A stretch of DNA of 64,000 nt from Monomorium pharaonis (Eukaryota > Arthropoda > Insecta > Hymenoptera > Formicidae). The translations under genes were made by a program, and so were the position numbers. Location of the stretch: positions 10,264,740 to 10,328,739 of the forward strand of contig NC_050469.1 in NCBI RefSeq assembly GCF_013373865.1, in the 5' to 3' direction. Shown in pieces: positions 27,301 to 40,300 of this stretch. The stretch's first letter is position 1, and the number at the start of each line of letters is the position of its first letter. The notes below the pieces were generated by a model that saw only the letters and a program-made list of their open reading frames with translations, was not told the DNA's origin and did no database searches.

Positions 27301-30300
27301 AAGAAAGTGGCTTCATCACACGACACCCTGTAGACAAAGTTATGTATGTGCGGTCACTTTTACCGCGGGTTGCGCAATGTTTGCGCGGTACAGTGATCTA
27401 GATAAAGGAGGCCGATGGCCAATTGGCTCCGGCGAAATCGCGGAAAATCGCTCAAAGTACTTTTGGCAGCGCGCAATACCATCTCGCAAATGCGCTCGTA
27501 GTGAAGTGGCCGATATGCCAAAGAGAACCTATCCTGTCCGACACGCAACAAAGTCGCGCACAGGGCGAGAGAGATTTATCAAATCCAAATAGAATTTCAT
27601 GAGGCTACAGTTTACTGAACTGTATTATCTCTGGCCATACAGGTGTTTCACCTCGAAAGCAAAGTATGTAAGTGTTTCTACACAGATGTAGCTTGCTTAA
27701 CGATCATGACAGTTAATTGAATATCGATTTATCGTAAAAAGATGAATCTATTTCTTGAGTTGAATTTTATTCGTAATTTTTTTAAAAAATTTCATCACTA
27801 AATGTCTTGACAATCGGGCATGAACTAAAAACCGACAGTTTTTTTCTTAACGAAAACTGAAAAACTTGTAATTGAGTTAAAAGGAATAAAAAGGATTCTA
27901 TTAATGTGTAAATCGTAAAATTGACAGGAGCACGGGAGAAATTCTATTACACAGAGAAAAATTCTCATGCTAAGAAAAGCAGTTATTCAATTTTCTAGGT
28001 TTTTTTTTTTTTAATACATAAAATGATTATCTTTGCAAATAATATCTTCTTGATAAAGAGTCTTAAAATACACTCATCGTTTACTTGAAACACGTAATAT
28101 TGACTTAAAATAAACTTCTGTGTATACACAAAAAAATATGTGAATTAAATAAATATCACTTATTTCAAATAATTCAATAGTTTATATATATCCGCAAATC
28201 TACCGCAAATTCATAAGAATTAAATTTATTCAAAATATATTCTGAATCTTAGTAATTTAATACTATAAAATATGTACCATATGTAATACTTTAAAAAATG
28301 TTAAGTTGAAACAAAAATTCGATTTATTTATTATGTTAACTTTTCTTCAATTCAGTGTTATATTCTTCGAAAAAGTATAAATTCTTTATTCAAATATGTA
28401 GTAATGAGTTTTAAAAATTGTGATAAGTATATTTCAAGACAATTATTAAAAAATTATTCTTTGTTAAAAATAAGATTACTTACTAGAAAAAAAAGGTAAT
28501 TGAGTAATCGCTTTTCTTGAATTGATATTTCTCCGTGTGTAGAGCTTTATTTCTTCAGCGTTAAACAACTTTTCAGTTTCAGCTTATGGAGAGAGACAAT
28601 TGCTAGAAGATCATTTTATCATTATTGTTGTTACCTATCCGGATGCAATTCAGTACATATCCATCGTCGAAACGCATGACCCTTAACAGGTTGAATTTTC
28701 TCCCGTCCGCAAGCATCTCCGCCCGCGCGTACCATTGCGCCTACCGCAATGGGAACACGGCCGTGCCTTTCGGACAAGAGGAAGGGGAGGGGGACCCGAC
28801 GACGTTACCAAATCGCTATGGCGTAACATTTTGCTTATTCACGTTCGATTATACAATCTGGCACACTTTTACTCGGAGCGCGGCGCGGCGGCCCGTCGAG
28901 CGCGCCTTGGTATAGCGCGGCGTTACGGCACTTTTGTCCCTTACTTTCCAAATTTTACGCGGGCAGTAGTGTGTCCTCTTTTCTTAAAAAAAGAAGAGAG
29001 GAAAAAAACGTTCTTCATCCGTATATGTATTTATTCTTAAATAAATACTTTTTCTAATAAGAGCTGTTGAAGTTATTTCTACATCTAACTAATACCAAAT
29101 ACTTGAATCGAGAAAGCAGAATAACACATAAATTTCGCGCGAGTATTAGATTAAAATTATTTAGAATTATCGAAGTTGCGACACACAAAGCTGCTGCCTC
29201 GTTCGCGTTTTCGCGGCGTTTCTTGCGAAATTTTACGAGCTAACCGTAGTTATTATCAACGGCATACACGAAGAGCACGCGCTTGTTCCGAGCCACGAAA
29301 AATTTCATTAAGACACGGTTATTAGCATATTTCAAGCGGCTGCAATTTACAGTCGGGTAAACGGCGATTATTCGTACCTTCGCGTGGCTACGAATGGCAT
29401 TTTATCGCGTTAAAGGCACAAATGGCAATTTTTTTCCTCCGTGCCGAACGGCCGAGCGCGTCGTAAAAAGGAGGTTAAAGATAGTTGCTCGCGGGATATT
29501 TTCAATTAGGGAAAGTTCGATCTCATTGTCGACGGTGTCGCGGCGGGAATTGCAGCCTGCGATCATAATAAAACGCAACGAGTGTTGCGGCTTCCGCTCG
29601 AAGCGCGCGCACGTACCGGCCTGCCTATCTGCGCTACAAGTACACCGTCTTCCTTCTATTTTCTTTTCTCTGCGATAATTGATACTCCGCGCTCGCACGC
29701 GGAGAATTTCACCGCGATTGTGCGTCGGAGCGCTTTCCACCTCGAGCCGCGGGCTCGTCAAGAAAACAACCTTGACGCCGTTCCGAGAGCGCGACTGTCT
29801 CTCCCCGTAGGCCAGGTGCGCTCGTCGACGGTTAGGTGATCAGCTGCCGATCCCGCTTAACGAAAACGGCGAAAAAGAGGAGGCTCGACGCTGCGAAATC
29901 GTAGCTGAGAAATCTCCTGGCTCGTCGAACGCGTCCCGATTAATTATATACCTCGCACCCGGCCCGAATCGACGCAACTGACCCACATCGTCTCAGCCTA
30001 ATTAATTCCCGCGACATCTCGACGCGGGCGAATTGGCCGCGCAAACACGCCGAGGCTCGACGCCGGCGAATCGGTAAAAAGCCTAACGCCACGGAGTGGC
30101 GTCCGCAATCCGCAAAATGTTATTCCGCGGCGTCCTCAATTTTAGAATTGCGCTGACACGCTTAATCTTAGAGATTCTCCTGCAGCCTCATTACCGTAGG
30201 CTCAATTTTTATTACTTAAAATTTAATCTCGATGATTACGCTTACTTTCAACGTCGAAGCGAAAAATTCGTCTTCACATTGTGAGAAGCATGAGAAAGCA

Positions 30301-33300
30301 ATTTACGCAAACGTATGACGGTTTTTCACTTTATCGCGTATAAACTACAAAATTATTGATTTTGAATAAGCTCGGCAGACACGAATGAATATAAAGCACC
30401 AAGCCCCGCAGCCAATTTTGAATGGGATTCACTTTGAGAAAACATACTGCAAGTAAAAGGAGCTTAAAAGTGTAGTTTAGGTGTATAAGAGATTCTTATG
30501 AAAGAAGAAACATTTCTTTATAGAGATTGTAAGTGTCGAAGGAGAAAACTGCGGCGTCCGCGTCAAGATGCGAGAGCGTAGACGGAAATGCTGCGGCGGC
30601 AGGAAGCAAATCTGGGCCGTCGAATCGGAGAACGGCAAGTGGGTCACGAGAACGAAACGCGGAGGTGTCGACGTCGCCGTCGTCGACAGCGACAGCGACA
30701 GCGACGACGACGACGACGACGACGATGGGAACGCTCGTGCGATCGCTCTTTTCCACGTTCACCGCAACGACAAGGCGAGTTGTCCTTTCACTTGGCATCT
30801 TGGCCGCGGAGGAAGTCCTCCTCTCGTCTTAGACAGACTAGACGCTTCCTGCCTTCGCACGTTCTACGAGAAACTCGACCCAACTTCTTCTTCTTCTGTC
30901 CCGCGACAGCATCGCCTTTGAAATCGCGGATTTACGTTCTAATTCCTTTATCACTTTCTCGCGTCTACTACATTAAGACTCTATTCGTGTTACTCCCATT
31001 CATTGTATGTATTTAAAGCAACCAGTTTAGCATATATATATAGTATTTATTAACGATGACTTATCGATTAGATATATTATATCTATAATTATTATACTAT
31101 ATATGTGAAAGCTATGTGAAGTTTCACTTATTATTCCATTATAGCGAAAAGCGAAATAATAATAAGAGTTAGCGATTTAATATTTACTAAATAGTACATA
31201 TATTCGACATGTGCTAGAATGAAATTCGCGCGCCCGTTTTAAAAATAAGAGGAGGTAAAAATGTTTAAATAATCCTCGTCAAAATAAACATGATGTCAAT
31301 ATTCGTCCGTACCTTGCACGCGATAATTTTATTTCGAATTGCGATAATCTAAACAGGAATAAAAGTGTCACCCGTACATTTTCATGTTCCGCGTTTTTCG
31401 GATTTTACACTCGTTTAATCATATTTAATGAAGGCATAAATATTCTCTAATCACAATTCAATAATTAAACAGCTTTTCAGTACTTTCGATTCTGCATGTA
31501 CATTCATCGAAAAATAAATCCTCGCGTGCGTGTTAAAGTGAATATAAAGTGAATAATACTACCACTTTGTCAAAAATGATAGAAAAACACGATACAGCGT
31601 CACTAAATCGTAGAGGACATTTTATGATCGCGTGCGTGGTATAGCTTGTCAAAAGCGAAAATATTTCGCGTTTGTTGGGTCGACGGCTATCGAATCGATA
31701 CCTACGAAGTCGAAATAAACTTTACGGGCTACCGCCGTTACGTCACGACGATCCGGTCTTCAGATACCACCGCCGAGAGATACCGAAATCACTGTTTCAT
31801 CGAGTATTCATCCCCCGCCGTTCCCCGCGCTTTCCCGTCTCTTCCTCTTCCCAACCGCCGATCGATCGCGATGAGAACGGAGATACATCTACTATCGTCG
31901 AAATTGCCGATAAGTAAACGAGGTCAAAGAAAAGGCCCGCCTCATTGCAAGTCTAGCATGAAATCCGAGTCGCCAGATTACTATCAGTTTCCTCCGCATA
32001 AAGGATAAAATTTCGAAATCTCAGTTCACTATTCTTGGCTTTTCGATTTCTTTTTCCATAGTTTGCACGTTTTTACGACGACGGGATTTTTAATCAGGTA
32101 CCGTCCGACACATCGACCGGGCATTATCTATTATTATCGTTTATTACTTGTTATTGTCCATTGTTCAAAATCATCGAGGATTCTCGGGAAGAGAGTTTCC
32201 CAGCAGGGCTCGCTAATTTCGCCAATTACGTCGTTGTAATAAATTAGAGTTTGAGAACTTACGTGAGGATGGCTGACGGTAATGCAAGTGATGCTGGAGA
32301 CCCTGCGCTTGATGATGGTGGTGGTGGTGGTGAGGCGGCCCCATCGTTGGACCCATGGTGTGGTTGCTGTGCTGATGGTGCGGCGAGCTCCCCCGATGTG
32401 GGTGATACTGGGAGGGATGATGCTGATGAGGATGATAGGCGGGCGACAGGAAGCTTGCCGTCGACCCCGGGTACACACCGGGGCTGTGGCAGGCCGATCT
32501 GCCGAGTGCTGCTATCAAGCAATCAATAGAGGCGCTCAATAAGAAAGTTCGGTACCATCGGACAACTTTAAATTCGATCAGATCCTAATCCATTACTCTT
32601 ACTTTTAAAACAATCATTTTTCATAGTGCGAAATTATATTTTGATAATGATCTTTCTTCGAACTATTCGGTACTTAATCCACAATTACGTTGGGTTTTTC
32701 GTAAATAAATGCGTCTATCGTTTTAAACAAACTTTAAATACATCTTTAAAAAATAATGAAAAAAGTTTGATTCTTTATAATTACAATCTCTTTATTACGG
32801 GTTACCTGTCACCTGAGAAAATCATGATTTATGGAGAGATTTAGTGTTATAAATTATTTTTTCACGTCGACTTTAATTTCCCCGAAGGATAATTACACAA
32901 TCGACAAAATTTATTTATAAAGATTAAGTGAATTTTTAATTCTCTAGTTAACAGATTAATAAATTTTTAATGGCAAGGTACTTATTATAAATTTCTCAAG
33001 CTCTTTGCAAAAAGCAAATAAACATAGAATCTCTCGCGAAAGGATTCGTCCTATGTTGCAAAAAATCTGTGTTCAAAATTCCTTTACATATTTTTGTTTA
33101 CATATGATAAACATGTCAATGATCGTGGGTAAAATAAAGATCGAGCTCACCCGACGACAGATGGGAGTGATGAGACGCCAGACTCGGCTGAAGGGACGAA
33201 TTAGGATTGAGCCTGGCTTTCAGTAAGAGATTCGCGTCCTCGTTGCCACCGGAGGACGTGCTGGACTCGACGTCGCTGACTCCGCTGTCCGCTGGACTCG

Positions 33301-34363
33301 CTGGCAGTGATCCGCTTCCTGCTTTCGGCCATGAAACAAAGGGAGGAGACGCGTCCTCTGTGATAAATCGTCGTTGGAGTTTACGGCCAGCGATAAGACG
33401 CGACACCGTCAATTAATCTCGCGCGATTCCGTTTCGCGCAGAACAGCGCGATAAATAAAATAGAAGGCACTCGAGAGGATACGGTGAAGGAATTGTGCGC
33501 TGACCTCTGTGAAAATTATTTTGTCGAAAAAAGACGCTACGCGCGCCCAAAGAGAATAACTTTCCAAAAAGTTACAAGAGTCGAAAGATATGTTTGCACT
33601 GTTAATAATATATCTTTTTATTATGTATTTTATTTCTAAATAAATAATTTATTTAAACGGATCGCTTAAGCGGAATTTTGCACTTTTGCCACTCGGAGTC
33701 ATTTTCCCACGTGACGCTATCGTTTTATTTATACTTTAAATAATATATTTTATTTCATTCATTATCTATGTGTTTCAACAAAATAAAATTACAAATAAAA
33801 TCGTGTAACAATTAATTTCACTCTCTCGCGACGCTTGTCTAAGAGCCAATATGCTATTTAACATTTCGTTACGCCTTGTACATTCTTCCGAATTCTGTCC
33901 TGTAATCTCTTTTAGAAAGCTATTTCTTTTACAAGCGTAGTTTGTCATCAAATTGTTCGCTTGTGATATCATCCGGTATACCCATGTTTAAAACGGCCAC
34001 CAGTTTAAACATCCAATGAATACTTTACACGAAGTATATAAGTTATAATTATCGAATCGCCGTTTCGTTTCTACGTATTACGCGGACGTGATAAATTAGC
34101 GATCGACCGGTTCGGTTCTTTGCCAGGCCCTAAATTAAAGCCACGTACACGTCGCTCTCGTCCGCCGCTTTAAACAAATTAGGTGTCCCATCGAGGTGGT
34201 CCAGCTCGACTCTCGTTCTCTCGCTCGTTCGGCTTTATCGAGCGTCGCCGAGCCACGTTATGCCGAACGTGTTTTCGCGCGCGCCGTCAATTAAAGGCAT
34301 CTTTATGCAACGGGCGAAGGTCATCCGGTCATTGGGTATGCATATCGCTCGCTCTTCCCACGG

Positions 34364-34398
<35 letters not shown>

Positions 34399-37300
34399 CT
34401 CCCTCGCGGCGTAGCTAACCGTCTCAGATGAGTCCTAAAGGGTTCTGCAGGAGTCATTGCTCTCTTTCTATCCTGTTCTCTCTTTCTCTCCCCCCCTCCC
34501 TCCCCTCCTTTCCTTTCTTTTTATCGTCGTCGCCGCCGTCATCGTCGTCCTCCTGATCGTCATCATCGTCATCATCGTCTTCATCGTCGTGTTACGCAAA
34601 GCGGTCGTGCAAGACTGGCGCAAACCATCGATAGCCGCGAATCTCGCCGATCAACCGGCGGCGCAGCTTTATGCAACGATCGAGTCGAGTATTTTAAGAA
34701 CCGTCTTACGCCCGAATTCCTGCCGAATATGCAACGGCCGGCTCGTTACCGGTGCGCGATTTTTACCGTTGCGCAACACAACTTTGTGAAATCGACATTG
34801 ATCCACTACTCGAAACTTACGGATTACGAACGCGGAAATTTGGCTTACATCGTTATTATGCGACTGTTGCGTCATAATACGATTATTCTTGAGAAATCGC
34901 GCCGAAAATTTTTCTCTCTTTTTTTCCTCCTTTCTTTTAACTGCTGTCATGTTAATTATTATTCTGTTTTCCTCAATCAATTAACACTGGTGGCACTACG
35001 ATATAATTACTCGACAAAACATCCAATGTATAACAGCTATCACACCGCGATATCCATTTAACGAATATTGATATCTTATTTTACCCAGCAAATGTCAATC
35101 CGCAAAATGTCAATCTTATTGTTTGGGAATTCAATTTTTAGACGCGTTATGTATTTCAAAGTGGAAACTATAAAAGCCTAACAAATAATGGAGTCGGATA
35201 AAGCGACATATACATGATTTTGACATATGTCATTTTCGAAATTACAAGTTGATTTTCTTTAATAATATAATTTATTATAATTTAAGAAACAATATCGATA
35301 TTGCAATTAAGTTCTGAACAATGGAGAACTGTCAAAACTTTACTACTTAAGTTTACTTTCTTTCTTCCATTTTATTATGTTTTGCTCCTTTATTTTAATA
35401 TCGTATTTTTATGTTATAACTTTTTTGTATTATATAATGTGTATAAATACATGCATATATTATATATCAAATTTCTATTGGTGATATCGAGTATCAATTT
35501 TTCTTCTATTTTATTCATTTATTTTATTCGGTTTTACTTCTTTCTCCATTACGTGCATAGGTATTAAACTCTACTAAAAATTAAATCCACTTAGATTCTT
35601 CTTTCTTATATTTACGTTTACATTTCATCACTATATGTTAGCCTGAATCACGTTACAAAACTCTTTAAAAAATCTATCGAAATCTCTAAATGTTGATGTA
35701 ACGTTAATCTATCGCTAAAAACTATTAGAGACGATGGCTCTCGACAATGAAGTCTCATTAGCATTTTCATAAGCCTCGCAGATATGCCTTCGGGGCCTTA
35801 CCTGGCGTACTCGTCGTGGCGATAGCGGCAGTGGTGTAAGGCGGTTGGCCCATTTGTGCGTGACCGGCCAAGTGTCGGCCGTATCCGTTCTGCAGCCCCA
35901 GGCCATGCTGCTGGGGATGCTGGGAGAGGATACCGTGAAGCAGACGGGTCCCCGTGCTACTGGTGGTCGTCGCGCTGGTAGATCCTGGCTCCACTTTTAT
36001 GCTCGCGAGGCCCAGCTGTTCTTTCTCACTCGGATCATGTGGCTGGACTTCCCTGGTGTCCACTGTAACAAAGATACCGAAACGCATCGCTTAGGCAAAT
36101 GGTTGTTAATCTCGCTTAGCCTTATACTACGCGAATACATTGGACAAGAGTTGCTACGAGTAAACAATAAAATATCAAAAATTGCAACAAAGTAGAGTGA
36201 GTGGCGAACCGATTTTTCTATTAATTTCATAGCAATAAATAATATAAGAAAACGTACACTCAAAAAAAAGATCTTGTAACTTCAACAAAAAATTATATGT
36301 GTGTAAAAATTAGCTGTGTGTGTGTGTGTGTGTGAGCTAGGTAAATAATTAGCAAATACTGTGAAAAATTTTTTGAAGTGTAATTAATTGTCTTCTCGTA
36401 AATGTTAGAAAAAAAGGGTTAAACGTTTACGCTATGTAAAATTGTAAACTTATTCATTAGACAAAACTTTTATTTTTACATTTGCGATTTGTCCACTTGC
36501 CCCAATTTGCTGTGTCTATAAAATATGGAATCGTGTTACATTACTGAAAATTCTAGAAGATAATTCTATTTGACACTATCGGAAAGAATATTAACAGATG
36601 TTAATTCCATTGATATAAAAGACTGATCTCATAGATATCAAAAGTTAAACGTCAACGATAATATTACATCAGAAATGCAATTCTTATTCGTTGTTCCATC
36701 ACAAGAATATTCCGTGCAAGCGCAAATCGCGCCGACTCAGTTACAGAGTGAAGCACCGATTTCTCACTAATGAAAAATAATGCTTCGCGATAAACCGCTT
36801 GTCATGATTCGTATTGCATCGCGCGATCCAGATTAATTGCTGGATCCAGTTTGTCCGTCGGAAGATAAACATATCTTCTCGTCGGTATAATTAAGCGCAG
36901 TCATAGGCGGATAAACATTCTCACGAGGAGAGGAACGACAGAAGGAGAAGGGAAAAAAGCCGCGGTTCTCGGGAGGCGTTCTCGAGGAACTCGCGCTGGC
37001 TGCCGAGAGGAAGTGAAAGCCGGCGTCTCTCCTTGACCCACTGCAACGTTTCTACCTTCCTTTCAGGCGGTGCCGAGCCGCGGCGGCTTCATTAAGCAAT
37101 TTCTCGCGGCAGCGGGCCCGAAAAATCCGCCGTGGAAAATGGCGATCGACGCGATTCGATCGAGACGCCAATTCCCTCGAGCTCTCGACCGCGAAGAGAT
37201 CGCAAAGATCCTTCGTCTCCTCTCGCCTTTCGGAAGATTGACGAGAGTTGGGCGACGCTGTCTCACTGGTGCGTCTCGTTTCGAAGAAATATTAGAGAGA

Positions 37301-40300
37301 TATATTCGATGTCCACAGAAACTTGACCGATATAAATAAACACATTTTATTTAATCAATATTTATAGGAAGCATCCAATTCTACACTTCGTTGTAACTAA
37401 ATACTTATATGTAAAATCTGTCATAAATTTTATTAACCCCCTTTAATATAATTCTGCAATCTATTGTAATTTTTCCACCTAAAACGAATTAAATTTGCAA
37501 AGTAAAAATTTTCACAAATTTTAAAAATATTCATCGGAATATTGATCAGCGTATAATGGTATAATGAATTGGAGAGATCGTTTTGGAGATCAATAAAATC
37601 GTGTAACAGCCAATACTTTATGCCGCGGTACAGTAGATTACAAGCCGGCATTTCCATGAATAATTTTCGCCTCCGCTATAGAGAAATTGCGTATCTCCGT
37701 GGCTTCGTAAGAGAGCCGCAACATCGTAATAACCACGGATGCGTTACTCGCCGTGGAAACACAGACTGCAACATCCTCGCGTAGATCCCTTTCCAATTTG
37801 TCGATATACAGCTATTTGCAAAAAAAATTGTTACCAATTATATTAAAAAGTCATGACTGTCACTCACACGTTGCGTTACGTGAGTACAATTATTATAATT
37901 TTAACACGAAAGTTTCAGATAAAAAAAAAGATAATACTCCGTGTGAGTGTCCTATCAATTTTTTAGGCAGTGTAAATTAAAAAAATGTATTGATTATCGC
38001 AAGGAATACCGCATGCTTCGATAGTAGAAATGTAATATATTTTATTAAAGTCATGGCGCGTTTGCACGCGCGCGAAAATCAGACGCATACGAACACGTCT
38101 GCGGTGCGAATCGATCATTGACGTCACAGTGGGACATTGATTCGTGATTCGACTCGGTAATTACACGATCGCGCGGATCGAAAAATCCTGTTAAATTTAG
38201 CGCAGCGTGCCAAGCGCCAAATTAATCACGGGTTATATTTGATATAAACTTATCATTGCATCTCGATTCGTTCACAAATCCTATCTTCTTTTCAAATCAA
38301 ACAGCACGCAGTTGCGAAGATTGCCACTAAACGCGAGTCGAGTCGAATTCTTCTCAATCGAAGAGCGTACACTCGTAATATTTATTTTTAGAGATCCGTC
38401 GCGAACAAGTAGGCTGCACGTCTTCCAAACACTTCAAGGCTCCCGGAAGTAAATGATACTTTGGCATTGTTCAAAACTACCGTCGCTACTCTCGCGCGCC
38501 TTTGCAGGCGCATCCTGGCCCGATGCGCAACCCAAGTGTGTGTCGTTTCGCATTTTTATCACTCACGTAATCCACCAGGAAGATTTAATTGACTCTTGAG
38601 ATTTAACGATTGTGTATCTTCATTACTCGCCGCCGTCTAGTCCGGAGGGAAACAAAAACACGGAAAAGTACCCGGTCGAAATCAAAAGCCTCCGCTTATC
38701 GTCAAGACTAATTATTACTTCTCTTCGACATTGATTTCAATCTCCTAAACAAATTTCGCTCAATATTTTCGTTTGGCAAATATTGCGTCAAAGTGTCGCC
38801 CCTTTTCTTTAATCTTTGGCATCTCGACGGGACAGACTGAGATAAATCGTAGTGTTTGCGACGCTCTCTCGGTACGATCGCGAACGGGAGATAAATCTCG
38901 CTCGCCCACCGGAAACTCGCAAGGGTGATGCGACCTTGCTTAGCCTTGACTCATCGTCGAACGCCGCGAAGGCAGGACGGATGTTTAGCCGCATGTCGAC
39001 CACGCGCGTTTCGAGCTGCCGCCGATTCGAGTTTTCACGGCGTTTTCACCTTCTGCGCGAACGCTTCCTGCCCGTTTCTCCCGTCTCCAGAAGCCGACTT
39101 CCGGTGTATATCGACATGTCGACAAGGTTTCACCGTAATCACCATTACCACGTCCTGGTTTTCATAGTTTCTAAAAGGCCGAGACTCGTTTCGCTCGCCC
39201 GCGAAGTATCATTCTGATCTGGGCATTAAATTATATGCATCGCGCGCAACTTTAATCACCATAACGAAACCATCGAAATTAAGCATGAAATTATCGTTAA
39301 AGCGAGACAAGAAAGTGTTCCCCTCGAAAAAATCTAACGCACGTTGATTTAAATATGCACGACCTGTACTTTAAATATATATATATCTCTCAAATATAAC
39401 TATTCATTTTATTAAAAAATGAATAACCTATATATCATTGTTTAACACACATTTTTATAATACATGACATATGACTATACCATTCTGTATGAACAGTATC
39501 GTACTGTTTTTCGCCAAAATTTCGATTTAATAATATCTTAAAGACTATGTACAATGGATTCTTGCGATCAAGAGCAATCGAACGTTCAAAATGTACCAAT
39601 TGCCAATTTCCTCACGTCGACAAAATTTTTTTAAAGGCCACGTCGAACTGAGTTTACAAAACGGGTTTACACCGGGTTCGCACACACGCGTCCGCGCACG
39701 CACGTAAGTGTACACGTTCCTCGAGAGAGAGTGTGTGTGCATACGCACGTGTACGCGCGCGCGCACGGGCTGTACGTAAGGTCAGCGTTTGGCTAACCAC
39801 GCAACTTTCTCGCGCACGCACACGCATACGCATACGCGGCGTCCCGGTGCGGCGTGGCCGGCATTGCGTAACGGTAACGACTCTCTCTTTCTATGTGACA
39901 TCACGTGCGTCCGACACGCGGCAGAAGCGATGGCTCTTTCACATGCGAGGGGCCACGTAGGTGCGTATGTACGTGCGTATACCTACACACGTCCACGTTG
40001 CGCCGCGACGAAAAAGGAGACGAGCCGCGTTATGTCTCGCGCGCGTCCCGTTGAAATTCGGATTCGCCGATCTTTCGCCATCGGCGATCACGCAAAAAAA
40101 GGTACGAAGACAGCCCCGACGTATTATGATCGATCTCCCTCGCGCGACACGCGACTATCGATTGGCAGCCGACAGGCTGATAAAGCACACGTGTTTTACT
40201 TCACACAATTGAATAATTTCGCACGCGAATAATATGTTCAGGAAAAAAAAAATTGTACAATATTAGAAGCTACATATAGAACCAGCCTGGAAATATATCG

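Larger units (their letters stand above)
20301..27940. other. Intron 4, far part: short recurring motifs, no gene
   Basis: Holds a GGC/GAC triplet-rich block (21130-21185) inside a 239-codon chance frame, a CTACAGGGTG word (21441), three copies of GTTCTAATTAAAAT (21753-21989), an FTZ-F1-type site (21816), an ETS core (23080), two CTAG-rich motif copies (23606, 24127), a CT microsatellite (24313) and a reverse CTACAGGGTGTCG word (27321). The 25020-25700 and 26060-26620 stretches are AT-rich with nothing recognised. Confidence 0.55.
2798..32262 (-). other. Eip74EF: E74 intron 4 (29.5 kb, phase 1)
   Basis: The intron lies between donor TCAC|GTAAGT (32262) and acceptor TTTTTCAG (2798). It has no convincing coding frame. 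It alternates AT-rich stretches with CpG- and purine-rich blocks near 4.4-5.0, 7.4-8.0, 8.8-9.6, 10.2-10.8, 12.3-13.4, 15.7-16.4, 18.0-18.9 and 20.3-21.6 kb. Open frames in those blocks appear in several frames at once and reflect few AT-rich stop codons rather than coding. Confidence 0.85.
33358..35801 (-). other. Eip74EF: E74 intron 2 (2.4 kb)
   Basis: Runs from donor CCAG|GTAAGG (35801) to acceptor ATCACAG (33358). Contains a DR2-type AGGTCA repeat (34318), a CT microsatellite (34367-34394) and an ATC/GTC triplet tract (34523-34591). AT-rich elsewhere. No gene seen. Confidence 0.88.
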
